Source: Flectonema sp. DT1601
Lineage: Eukaryota > Euglenozoa > Diplonemea > Diplonemida > Diplonemidae
Assembly: GCA_964019425.1 (NCBI GenBank)
Contig: OZ025782.1
Location: 1,529,880-1,593,879 of the forward strand
Length of the DNA stretch: 64,000 nt
Reading direction: 5' to 3'
Shown: piece by piece, positions 31,860-41,469 of the stretch
How the letters are laid out: each line of letters starts with the position of its first letter
Numbering within the stretch: position 1 is the stretch's first letter
Made by a program: the position numbers and the translations under genes
The notes under the pieces: model-generated
Databases searched by the model: none
Told to the model about the DNA's origin: nothing
The model's input: the letters and a program-made list of their open reading frames with translations, nothing else

Positions 31860-31885
31860 TTTTTAAATATTTTCTCTTCTTATGC

Positions 31886-33713
31886 TGCAACTGATTTGAG
31901 GGGAGTGAAATTTTGACCATGTAAAAACAGTAACAACATTCTAGGTATCAAAACAAATTCAATATCAAAGCACACATGTTACTACTACTACTACTACTGA
32001 GCATATTTACAACAACATAAATATAAATATAAATATCGTATAAACGTTGATATCAATAACTTATTCGTTACTCATCTCCTTTTTTTTTATTATTGTTGTC
32101 GTTCATGTTGTATCTGATTGAGAGTAGGATAGCATTTATAAAAATAAAAAACAATAATCCCTGTACTCGACAACATGCAATGCACGTCTTAAAGACTCTG
32201 AAGCAAACGAATGTGTTTTGCTCCGAATAAAAAAAAAAAAAAAACCATTCAGGTAAAAAACCTTATATATTTCGTTGATCGCAGGAAATCAGTTACTGCA
32301 ACTGGAAATATTACTGCGCGGAAAAAACCGCACTAATTTCCAAATCTGCAAAAAACCGCACTAATTTTTCCACGCAGTAATATTTCCACTGCACTAATAT
32401 TTCTGCTCAGAATCGACTTTTTTCCAGCTGCATTTTTCTGCTGGTGCCTTATACAGTAAAAAAACAACCAAATTTTTTTCTACCACCAAGTGGAAAAAAC
32501 TGCACTAATTTTTTCTCAAAAAAACCGCACTAATTTTTCCGCGCAGTAATATTTCCAGTTGCAGTAATAAATAAAACGGAGCTCTTAATCCGAAAATAGT
32601 TTCTTTTCTCCGACTTCTTCGGTACAAAAAAAAAAAAAAAAAAAAAAACTATTTCCGTCGATAAAATTGCGACTCTGGTCACGATAATACTGGTTACGAT
32701 AATAGGAACAGAAAACAGAAATGAGATTTTGCTTCCTGTGATTTGAGTTTTTTTTTTTTTTTTTTTTTTCCCCAAGTGATTGTAAAACCACATAATATCA
32801 ATGTATTTAGGGAAATTGAGTACTTTTATGTTAGCCATCTCAAAAAGGGGTCTAATAAGGCCATGCAAAAAAGGAACTAAATCTTAATTAAATCATTTTG
32901 AACACGTTAATCACGCATCGCTTCCGACAGTGATTGGTGATTTTTATTTCTCTATTTTTTTTTTTTACTTATTTTTTTTTTTTTTCCTTTCATCTTTTCC
33001 TACCCAATCGAAACGTCAGAGGTTATCTGTGGTAGCCACCACAGAGCTTAACTAAGGAATCAAAAAAAAAAAGTTTTTTTTTTTTTTTGAGCTCGTCCAT
33101 CAGTTTGAATTCAAAGGGAGAATAAGTATCAACAACCCCAATTAAGAAAAAGAAAACGATAAAAGGAAAATAAATGATACTGAAAAATCGCAAAAAAAAA
33201 AAAAAAAATAATATAGTAAATCATAACATCGAGATCGTTATAACTGTTGGAAAGTAAAAAATCGCAGTTGACACGAAACCTTATTTTATTGTTAACGAAA
33301 GTACTCTCAGTGGCACATCAATTCAGGTTAAAGAGCATAAGAAGTGTAAAAAAAAAAAGAAAAAAAGTGCCTCATTAATTCTTATTTTCATAGAGTACAA
33401 AGGGCGCAGTAATTCACAACTTTGCCTCTTTTTATTTTTTGAGGGTGACTAGGATTATAAATCAAGGTTAACTCGCAACAACATTGGACATAAATAATAC
33501 ACACAAAATCGCATGCTTCAAATAAACTAAAGAAGTCAAGTTTTGAGGGGGGGACATGGGATACGAGGAAGAAAAATAACCGAAATAGATTAAAGGGAAA
33601 AAATAAAATAAAATACATTAACCTCCCCCCCCCCTCAAACAAGTGCCAGTAATAGAACGGAGTCACTACAATTACAGTAACAAATTATCATGTTGAGATG
33701 ATAGCCAGTCACC
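31886..33713. other. intergenic spacer carrying a MITE
   Basis: Contains short (ACT)n, a 269-bp MITE at 32296-32564 (listed separately) and many homopolymers. An open frame at 33388-33666 on the minus strand has a hydrophobic, Cys-rich end but no supporting context. Confidence 0.5.
32296..32564 (-). mobile_element. palindromic MITE copy 1 (short form)
   Basis: Ends CTGCAACTGGAAATATTACT and its inverted complement, flanked by TA on both sides. Inverted relative to copies 2 and 3 and lacking ~33 bp next to one end. The interior repeats AATTAGTGCGG-type motifs in both orientations. No coding capacity. The TA target duplication suggests a Tc1/mariner-like mobilising transposase. Confidence 0.85.
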
Positions 33714-34220
33714 TTAATCGACAGTCTCATGCAGCAGTTGTACAAAACTCGCAAAGTCAGTTTGATCTAAAACGATCCTCAGATAATCAGAGACATTGTC
33801 TTCTCGATTAAGACATTCAGAACACATTGTTTCTAATTCCTGTTGTGTTATTCCCTCTGAGTGACAGTGACCAACTAAAGCCTTGTTAAAGGCGTCAAGA
33901 AATAATTTATAAATAGACATAATCTGAAGCGGCTTATCTTCTGATACGAGAGCTGCGGATACCAATTCACGAGTAACTCCTTCAGAACTCGCCCATTGCT
34001 TTAATTTTGCTTTCCATTTATCACACAAACAAAGAGCAATTAATTTCTCAACAGAACCCGGCTTAGGAGGTGGCGGAACCATCCCAGGTGGCAGTGGTAC
34101 TTCCTTACATTTATCTAATGATGCTTTTAACTGTGCTACTTGTTTCTCCTCTTCGCTTAGATTTTCTTGAGCTGCCAGTCGAACAGGACCCTGTGGAGGA
34201 TGCCATTGCCTCCCAGACAT
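33714..34220 (-). CDS. small helical protein, BART/CFAP36-like
   Basis: 168 residues, one exon. The N-terminus is proline-rich (PLPPGMVPPPPKPG); the rest is all-helical. The segment from ~65 (LIALCLCDKWKAKLKQWA) through IMSIYKLFLDAFNKALVGHC and YLRIVLDQTDFASFVQLL resembles the BART fold of ARL2-binding protein and CFAP36, which bind ARL2/ARL3 GTPases and act at cilia or mitochondria. The match rests on helical pattern and the LDQTDFASFVQLL-like end, so treat it as tentative. A TTTTATTTTTTCAG acceptor lies 7 nt before the ATG, the shortest leader in the block. Confidence 0.7.
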   Translation of the reverse strand: MSGRQWHPPQGPVRLAAQENLSEEEKQVAQLKASLDKCKEVPLPPGMVPPPPKPGSVEKLIALCLCDKWKAKLKQWASSEGVTRELVSAALVSEDKPLQIMSIYKLFLDAFNKALVGHCHSEGITQQELETMCSECLNREDNVSDYLRIVLDQTDFASFVQLLHETVD

Positions 34221-34227
34221 TTTACCT

Positions 34228-34245
34228 CTGAAAAAATAAAACTAA
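34228..34245 (-). promoter_or_regulatory. splice-acceptor-like site upstream of the BART-like ATG
   Basis: Minus strand TTTTATTTTTTCAG leaves seven leader bases before the ATG. Confidence 0.5.
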
Positions 34246-34832
34246 TAACATAACTACCACACTTATTACTACACAGCATCGAAGAGGCTCAGGTTCATTT
34301 CAATACAAAAAAAGTATAAAAAGGAGTTTACGTAAACTAAACCTGTTTCTGAAGGGTGGGAAAACAACAGTAATTCACCATCAAATACTTAAACCCACAC
34401 ATCTCTAAAAACATACAGATCAACAAACAAACATAAATATAGCAGTACAGACGAGGGACCTAAGAGTGAATACAAGGAGTGTTCAAAAACCTACAACTCA
34501 AGTTGAACACGAGGATAATAAGCGTAAGGTCAGGAGTACCCCCCGATAAATGATAACAAAATATTATTTGACTTCGTGTATTTCATACCATTTGTCCAAC
34601 AAGTTAGTATCATTAATTATAGTATAGAAGTGAGAATAAGAAATAGAGATTAGTAAAAGAAAAGTATTCATTTCCGCAGTTTCCTAACATCTAGCAATAA
34701 TATGTAGATGCAGGACTTAATCTTATATTACTTGTCCCTTTTTAGGCCTTCATCAGTAAGTTCTGAGGGACTTCATTCTATGCTGAAGCTGCTATCGCTC
34801 TAAGACAAAAATCCATCGGAGCTCGCCTTGTC
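34246..34832. other. intergenic spacer
   Basis: Less homopolymeric than other spacers; no open frame or recognisable motif. Confidence 0.5.
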
Positions 34833-37268
34833 CTACAAGTTAGCAAGTTTTACAACTGCTTCCGCTCGAATCTCTTCGTCTGAACTTGTTGCTGGCGGTA
34901 AAGTGCCGACGTGTTTGTACCATTTGGCAGCAAGAGACTTATCTTTCAATTTCATGTAAGTGTTGCCCATCAATAGGCATGCAAGGTGCGACCGCGGATA
35001 AATAGAGAGAGACCGCTGAAGGTACAACTGAGCTTCCTGAAAAGTACCCTTGGCCTTGTTACGCCACGTCGAGTTCGCTGATGTGAAATGCCAGGCTCCT
35101 AAATGGTACCAGGTGGCAGCGTCGGCAGGATCTAACTCGGAGGCTTTGGACAAGTAATGTCGAACCGAAATGTGTTTATTAAAATTATCATCTGCACCTG
35201 TTTCCTGTAAGTTGCTTAACCTAGACTGAAGTATACCACACCACTTATAACCTCCCGCTACTGATGGGTGCTTAACAGTGCAATCTTCAGCAGCCTTTAA
35301 CCCTTCTTCAAACATTGGCTTTGGATTCTTGCATTCTGGATCTGCTCCCAAATCATGGCAACACCGTGCAAGCCACCACGACACCTCTGCATTGTGCGGA
35401 TGTGCCCTAATTAAACCCACAAGGTGTGAATGCAGCCCTTTTTGATTATTTAGTTCATAAAGCTGTGCTGCCAAGTTTAATATAGGATCGTGAGTATTTA
35501 CAACTTCAGGAACAGGGGATTGAACTGAACCTTTTACAAAAACAAACGAGATGCTGACGTCACACAAGTGAACTTTGTCTGTACCGTGTAACTCAATCCA
35601 GACCTTGCTATCTGTATCAGAAAGGCGATAAGATCCCTTTGCTACCAGACTAGGGACAGGTATGATATTCCAAAGCTCTACAGAAACCGGTCCCGATACG
35701 GGAGGAAAGTTATATGTACTCATCCACTTTCCATTTTGTGATATTGGTGTTTTAAATTTGTGCGCTCCTACAAAAACCTTAATTAAGAGGTCTGGAACAT
35801 TGGCGGAAAAGCCACGAAGCTCATCAACGTGAACGCGCAAGGAAGTAACTTCATTTGACTGCCGGGTGTGCTTTGACTCAAGCATAAATGGTTCCATCTT
35901 CTTATCTGGAAGATCCCCAAATTTCAGAGGTGATAACAGTGTTGGAGGAGTGTCAACTCCATACTTTCGCCGTTCTGCTTCCCTTGTTCTCGAAAAGTTC
36001 CTCCATTCTTCGTATGTGCGCTCTTCAGCAGGGATCGAACTGAGATGCGTTGGCTTAGGCAACAAACTAGACACATAGCGCTGCACCGTAACCCACACCG
36101 TGTTCATTTTACTAACAAATACATCGGCAATTGCTTTAGGACCATACCTTGCTCGTATTTTAGGGAACGAGTAATAGATCGGAAATAGTATATACATATA
36201 CACAAATCCCAGAAATACGCCGTATCGCCATAAGTGCAGTGGGATTCCAAAAATATATAATACGATTGTCAAGACGACGAGTATTTGAAAAACAATCGCT
36301 GATATATCAGGTCGTTGCCATGTAATAACTCGCTCAAGACTTTCGAGATAGGAGGCAAATGTCGAGCACCATACATAGGCCAGTTTTAATGAGTTTTTTT
36401 GAAGACTTGGGGAGAGAATCAGTTTCCTTGAATTTTTAACCAAATTCTGAAGTATCGGCATCGTTCTTCTGAGTCTCGCAGCAGGAACAGTTATACCTGG
36501 ATCATCACTCTGCGGTACAGTTATATCCTTAGATTCTAACCAGAACGCTCCATGATGCTGTTTTTGCATGCGTGCCCAATACATAAACAATGCTCCAGTC
36601 GCTGGAAACATTGCATCTAAACCATAGCTTGTATGAAAGGCTAATACGTAAATGAGTAGTAGTTGTCCGGCGCAAGCAAAGGGCTTCTTCCACATGAAGT
36701 TGTCTAGCATTAAAAAGAAACATGCTGCGATATGATAACAAAACGTCAATAGTTTAACACCCGAGTCGACAACTTCATGTAAGCTTGGATCTGGTTCTTG
36801 TTCGTCTTTGTAGTCACCGACGGAAAACATTTGACCTAATTCTGACCTATTGTTGTACATCCACTTTATGTGAATTCTACCGTAGTTAGCAACTCTTCTT
36901 AGTTTATGTTTTCGATCACTAGCCATGCATTTTAATTCTACCCAACCTTCGAATTCATTTCCATGTTCACCACCAACCAAAAAACTACATTCACCTATCG
37001 CATCATCGGCCGATGTTAAGTCTTTGTCAACAATAATAAGACGCACTTCATCACTCTCTTTATATGTGTCCATAATAAAAGTTTCTCCCCATTTTGGCTT
37101 TTTTGTTCTAAGAATCGCCTTCGTTCTCGCCTTAAGCTGCATATCTCCATCCTTACCCAGTAACACTACACAGTACGGATCTTCCCTTGTAGATAACTCT
37201 GCTTCTTTTATTTCAATGCAAAATTCTCCCTTTTTGCCAGTATAAACAGGTGGAGGTGGGGATGACAT
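34833..37268 (-). CDS. C2/MCTP-like membrane protein fused to an RMDN (FAM82) helical-repeat domain
   Basis: 811 residues. Residues ~14-125 are a C2 domain (EIKEAELSTREDPYCVVLL, KPKWGETF). Hydrophobic segments lie near 165-245. Residues ~300-390 match the C-terminal membrane module of MCTP proteins: FASYLESLERVITWQRPD followed by two hydrophobic stretches and YSFPKIRARYG. A second C2-like beta region lies ~475-590 (SLRVHVDELRGFSANVPDLL). Residues ~597-811 are TPR-like repeats of the RMDN/FAM82 family (LAAQLYELNNQKGLHSHLV, WWLARCCHDLG, KASELDPADAATWYHLGAW, YPRSHLACLLMGNTYMKL). MCTPs tether ER to other membranes, and RMDN3 (PTPIP51) sits at ER-mitochondria contacts, so a membrane-contact role is a reasonable inference. 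TACAG acceptor 13 nt before the ATG. Confidence 0.85.
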   Translation of the reverse strand: MSSPPPPVYTGKKGEFCIEIKEAELSTREDPYCVVLLGKDGDMQLKARTKAILRTKKPKWGETFIMDTYKESDEVRLIIVDKDLTSADDAIGECSFLVGGEHGNEFEGWVELKCMASDRKHKLRRVANYGRIHIKWMYNNRSELGQMFSVGDYKDEQEPDPSLHEVVDSGVKLLTFCYHIAACFFLMLDNFMWKKPFACAGQLLLIYVLAFHTSYGLDAMFPATGALFMYWARMQKQHHGAFWLESKDITVPQSDDPGITVPAARLRRTMPILQNLVKNSRKLILSPSLQKNSLKLAYVWCSTFASYLESLERVITWQRPDISAIVFQILVVLTIVLYIFGIPLHLWRYGVFLGFVYMYILFPIYYSFPKIRARYGPKAIADVFVSKMNTVWVTVQRYVSSLLPKPTHLSSIPAEERTYEEWRNFSRTREAERRKYGVDTPPTLLSPLKFGDLPDKKMEPFMLESKHTRQSNEVTSLRVHVDELRGFSANVPDLLIKVFVGAHKFKTPISQNGKWMSTYNFPPVSGPVSVELWNIIPVPSLVAKGSYRLSDTDSKVWIELHGTDKVHLCDVSISFVFVKGSVQSPVPEVVNTHDPILNLAAQLYELNNQKGLHSHLVGLIRAHPHNAEVSWWLARCCHDLGADPECKNPKPMFEEGLKAAEDCTVKHPSVAGGYKWCGILQSRLSNLQETGADDNFNKHISVRHYLSKASELDPADAATWYHLGAWHFTSANSTWRNKAKGTFQEAQLYLQRSLSIYPRSHLACLLMGNTYMKLKDKSLAAKWYKHVGTLPPATSSDEEIRAEAVVKLANL

Positions 37269-37281
37269 TTTTTTTGAATGC

Positions 37282-37306
37282 CTGTAGGAATTGTTGCAGA
37301 AAAATT
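37282..37306 (-). promoter_or_regulatory. splice-acceptor-like site upstream of the C2/MCTP/RMDN ATG
   Basis: Minus strand TTTTTCTGCAACAATTCCTACAG ends 13 bases before the ATG; no upstream coding exon seen. Confidence 0.45.
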
Positions 37307-37539
37307 AACAAATCAACAGCAGCATGAAGTTCAAGTTGTAAACAGTGAAAGTGGGAGAACTTAACATTCTTGTTTGAGCACCCTCTTCTATTCATCCATC
37401 ATTTAAAGAAATGCTGTAATTAAATATAAAGTAACTTGAAACTGGCTAAAACTAAATTAATGATCAGCTAAACCTGGTTGCCATGTAAAAGACCAACAGT
37501 TGCTTCCACATTATTTGAACAAATAGCCTGTACTACTAC

Positions 37540-37640
37540 AAAAAATAGTAATCATAAGAGCCGTGCAACAAGCCAAACAAACGGGCAAACAAATATTGAT
37601 CCTCAAGAAGAAACACCCCAACGCTAGTAGTCCATATTGG
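37540..37640. repeat. dispersed short repeat, copy A
   Basis: Shares GTGCAACAAGCC and CTCAAGAAGAAACACCC, in the same order and similar spacing, with 60515-60600. The reverse strand is open and hydrophobic in both copies, so it may be a fragment of a repeated gene or element. Confidence 0.5.
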
Positions 37641-37808
37641 GATAGATTAGATGGATGCTGAATGATCGGTGTCTGCTGCATTGTGGAATGGAGGACCGAA
37701 GCCAATGAGGCGATCGGCAGGGTGGAGGTGTTCACGATTTTTCACTTTGCTACACGAAAATTCACGATTTTTCACTTAATTTTTTGCTGCTTTCTGGTAG
37801 TGAAATCC

Positions 37809-37902
37809 TGTGAAAATGTGTGAAAATGTGTGAAAATGTGTGAAAATGTGTGAAAATGTGTGAAAATGTGTGAAAATGTGTGAAAATGTGTGAAAATGTG
37901 TG
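37809..37902 (+). repeat. TGTGAAAATG decanucleotide tandem repeat
   Basis: About nine perfect copies in the subterminal region of the outer transposon. The inner copy has about four at the matching place (39655-39700), so copy number varies between sister elements. Confidence 0.9.
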
Positions 37903-38146
37903 AATTCTAGTGAATTCTAGTGAAAAAAGTGAGTGATATCCAGATGGTACCGTTGGTGCTGGTGTGCTGTGCGATGTCAAACCTGTTCAGTTTGCCATAC
38001 ATGTCTCTTTGACAACTAAATGGGCATCGCTTGTGCCCAGTGACCCATCACCCTTCCTGACCATCGCTTGTGGTGAGGTTCCGGACTTTGGACCGGCGCA
38101 TCGCGTGTGCGGTGGGTTTAATCACTGAGGGGGCTCATTCTCGTTC

Positions 38147-38253
38147 AGACTGTTCTGTTCTGTTCTGTTCTGTTCTGTTCTGTTCTGTTCTGTTCTGTTC
38201 TGTTCTGTTCTGTTCTGTTCTGTTCTGTTCTGTTCTGTTCTGTTCTGTTCTGT
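38147..38253 (+). repeat. CTGTT pentanucleotide microsatellite
   Basis: About 21 perfect units inside the outer transposon, just beyond the 3' end of the transposase frame. The inner copy has only two units before a deletion junction. It generates spurious open frames on both strands. Confidence 0.95.
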
Positions 38254-38330
38254 GGTGTCTTTCCATTACTCCTCCAGGAGACAGCCTGACAACCCATATT
38301 GATATTGCTTGAGAGACAATGAGAGGTAAT

Positions 38331-39491
38331 TCATTGGGGTAGAAACAAGTGAGTGTAATCATTGTGTCGTGGCTTTTCGACAGAACTGTGTGTTTTCATC
38401 ATAGTATAAACGAAACAACCATCAGGGGTGAACTCCTCAGACAATGTGAATGCTGGTTCTGTAAGCCAGATATCGCGAACAACCCGACCATGATCATTCA
38501 GCAAATATGAGATGTCAATTGTGGCTGCCTCTGACATGTCACGTGCAACCTCTGCCCAAAACTGGAGAAGTTGCCGCGGAGTGCGATGCTCCCGGGAGAA
38601 TGAGATGAGACGTCTGAGCACACCATTCACAATACTATATTGTGCACACATGAACTCCATGATGTTGCCCATTTCCTCGTTACTGAGAGACATCAGGTAA
38701 GCGTATGCCCGCCTGCGACGATGAGAGTACTTGATGAGGCGCTTGTTGCGCTGCAAGAATGTGAGAACCCACCTGAGGAATGGAATACCTCGAAGCGGGC
38801 ATGATAACACATAGCATGCAAATGCTAAGGTTCCGAAGCGCCCATTCGTAACCTTCTCTTTAAATGGGCACGCCCTAAAAGAGATGCGGTGCTTCTTGCG
38901 AAGCCAGTAAGCAAACGACCGATTCCCACGTATGAAGAAGCACAGCGTTACTATTGAACGGAGGAAGTCACTGAGGCCAAAGTACTTCGCAATCCAGGAG
39001 GCAATGCAATGAACTCGGTGTGTAGGCTCCGGGATGAGGCAGATATTGCCATCTTCGTCAAATAATTTAAACCCCCTGTATTCTGATCCACCCCGATCAC
39101 TGAGCGCAGAGGTAATCGTGCAAGTTGACAGAGGTGGTGGTGCCGGATCAGTGATTAAGATTCCGAGCTGCTGGAAGTGGTGCAGCGCACGTCGTAGTGT
39201 GTCACAGAATGATTGAGCTTGGTGGCTCTGTGTCAGTCTGCATGCAAGACTATAGCATGCAGTCGTAGCTGTAGCAGCAGTGATGTGTAGCGCTGACGAG
39301 TTTTCTGTCACAGATGTTGCGTCACTTACTAGGCAGAGTAAGGTACTCTCCCGGTTGCGAATGAGAAACACACAATCCTGCACATACAACCACCGGATCA
39401 TCTCTCTTCGTGCAGCCCAATAACTGACGGAGTCAAGACCATGAAGCTGGCGGGTAAACTGCGGAATGCGGCGCATGGCGATGTGCTGCAA
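38331..39491 (-). CDS. hAT-like transposase (5' part displaced by insertion)
   Basis: 386 residues from the first ATG after the inner insertion. Motifs recall hAT DDE transposases: LVSDATSVTENSSALHITA (first catalytic Asp block, compare hAT D-x-W-T-S...N...ITA) and SALSDRGGSEY followed by a C-x-PEPTHRVHCI block (compare hAT T-D-x-G-S-N ... C-x-AH-x-L). The C-terminal half is helical and basic; no BED zinc finger is visible. Comparison with the inner copy indicates that the original frame extended ~40 residues upstream (IGEVDGGSQYTVAG) and was split by the insertion, so this copy is probably inactive. The family call is tentative because the third catalytic residue cannot be placed. Confidence 0.6.
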   Translation of the reverse strand: MQHIAMRRIPQFTRQLHGLDSVSYWAARREMIRWLYVQDCVFLIRNRESTLLCLVSDATSVTENSSALHITAATATTACYSLACRLTQSHQAQSFCDTLRRALHHFQQLGILITDPAPPPLSTCTITSALSDRGGSEYRGFKLFDEDGNICLIPEPTHRVHCIASWIAKYFGLSDFLRSIVTLCFFIRGNRSFAYWLRKKHRISFRACPFKEKVTNGRFGTLAFACYVLSCPLRGIPFLRWVLTFLQRNKRLIKYSHRRRRAYAYLMSLSNEEMGNIMEFMCAQYSIVNGVLRRLISFSREHRTPRQLLQFWAEVARDMSEAATIDISYLLNDHGRVVRDIWLTEPAFTLSEEFTPDGCFVYTMMKTHSSVEKPRHNDYTHLFLPQ

Positions 39492-39549
39492 GAGGATCGG
39501 GAGAACTGTACTTGGTGGCTTTGGGCGGAGATACAGGGTCCCAGCAACA

Positions 39550-41423
39550 TGAGGCGATCGGCAGGGTGGAGGTGTTCACGATTTTTCACTTTGCTACACG
39601 AAAATTCACGATTTTTCACTTAATTTTTTGCTGCTTTCTGGTAGTGAAATCCTGTGAAAATGTGTGAAAATGTATGAAAATGTGTGAAAATGTGTGAATT
39701 CTAGTGAAAAAAGTGAGTGATATCCAGATGGTACCGTTGGTGCTGTGCAATGTCAAACCTGTTCAGTTTGCCATACATGTCACTTTGACAACTAAATGGG
39801 CATCGCTTGTGCCCAGTGACCCATCACCCTTCCTGACCATCGCTTGTGGTGAGGTTCCGGACTTTGGACCGGCGCATCGCGTGTGCGGTGGGTTTAATCA
39901 CTGAGGGGGCTCATTCTCGTTCAGACTGTTCTGTTCTGTAACAACCCGACCATGATCATTCAGCAAATATGAGATGTCAATTGTGGCTGCCTCTGACATG
40001 TCACGTGCAACCTCTGCCCAAAACTGGAGAAGTTGCCGCGGAGTGCGATGCTCCCGGGAGAATGAGATGAGACGTCTGAGCACACCATTCACAATACTAT
40101 ATTGTGCACACATGAACTCCATGATGTTGCCCATTTCCTCGTTACTGAGAGACATCAGGTAAGCGTATGCCCGCCTGCGACGATGAGAGTACTTGATGAG
40201 GCGCTTGTTGCGCTGCAAGAATGTGAGAACCCACCTGAGGAATGGAATACCTCGAAGCGGGCATGATAACACATAGCATGCAAATGCTAAGGTTCCGAAG
40301 CGCCCATTCGTAACCTTCTCTTTAAATGGGCACGCCCTAAAAGAGATGCGGTGCTTCTTGCGAAGCCAGAAAGCAAACGACCGATTCCCACGTATGAAGA
40401 AGCACAGCGTTACTATTGAACGGAGGAAGTCACTGAGGCCAAAGTACTTCGCAATCCAGGAGGCAATGCAATGAACTCGGTGTGTAGGCTCCGGGATGAG
40501 GCAGATATTACCATCTTCGTCAAATAATTTAAACCCTGTATTCTGATCCACCCCGATCACTGAGCGCAGAGGTAATCATGCAAGTTGACAGAGGTGGTGG
40601 TGCCGGATCAGTGATTAAGATTCTGAGCTGCTGGAAGTGGTGCAGCGCACGTCGTAGTGTGTCACAGAATGATTGAGCTTGGTGGCTCTGTGTCAGTCTG
40701 CATGCAAGACTATAGCATGCAGTCGTAGCTGTAGCAGCAGTGATGTGTAGCGCTGACGAGTTTTCTGTCACAGATGTTGCGTCACTTACTAGGCAGAAGG
40801 TACTCTCCCGGTTGCGAATGAGAAACACACAATCCTGCACATACAACCACCGGATCATCTCTCTTCGTGCAGCCCAATAACTGACGGAGTCAAGACCATG
40901 AAGCTGGCGGTTAAACTGCGGAATGCGGCGCATGGCGATGTGCTGCAAGAGGATCGGGAGAACTGTACTTGGTGGCTGTGGGCGGTGATGCAGGGTCCCA
41001 GCAACAGTGTATTGCGATCCACCGTCAACCTCACCAATCTTAATCTTAATCTTGATAGGATTAACAAGCACCACACATGCCTATCAACCCACCTGTGCTA
41101 GAATAGTTCAGCAACCACATGAAACTGTAACAAGAGCTGGATTAAAGAGAAGTAGTATTAACAATAAACTGTAGAGAACGATAGGATTAACAAGCACCGA
41201 TGACAACTACGAAGCAGTGCAGTTCAGGCCCCCCTGAGTAGTTTTTTTTACCAAACCACAAATCTCAATATCAAAATTCACGAAAATTCACGATTATTCA
41301 CGAAAATTTACGATTTTTCACCATGTTTTTGGCAGTGAATTTTCGTGAATTTTCGTGATAGGTAGTGACAACTCGTGAAGGATCGTGAAAATTCGTGAAC
41401 CTCCACCCCTGCCGATCGCCTCA
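39550..41423. mobile_element. hAT-like DNA transposon, inner copy with both terminal inverted repeats
   Basis: 1,874 bp from TGAGGCGATCGGCAGGG to its inverted complement at 41407-41423. It is flanked by direct CAACA repeats at 39545-39549 and 41424-41428. The unoccupied version CAGCAACAGTGTATTGCGAT exists at 41000-41019 within the inner copy itself, which proves the insertion site and a 5-bp duplication. Compared with the outer copy it lacks the 3' end of the transposase and most of the microsatellite, so it is non-autonomous. Confidence 0.9.
39898..41074 (-). pseudogene. broken hAT-like transposase in the inner copy
   Basis: The same protein as the outer copy, in two overlapping frames. 41074-40529 encodes the N-terminal part (starting MVLVNPIKIKIKIGEVDGG, absent from the outer frame) and 40560-39898 the C-terminal part. 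A 2-bp deletion relative to the outer copy near 40536 breaks the frame. The last ~50 residues are removed by the deletion that joins the CTGTT repeat directly to coding sequence at ~39939. Otherwise near-identical to the outer copy, so the duplication is recent. Confidence 0.8.
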
Positions 41424-41469
41424 CAACAGTGTATTGCGATACACCGTCAACTTCACCAATCTTCTCATC

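Noticed and set aside
38070-38362. Open frames with SVLFC or NRTEQ repeats
   Set aside because: Products of the CTGTT microsatellite.
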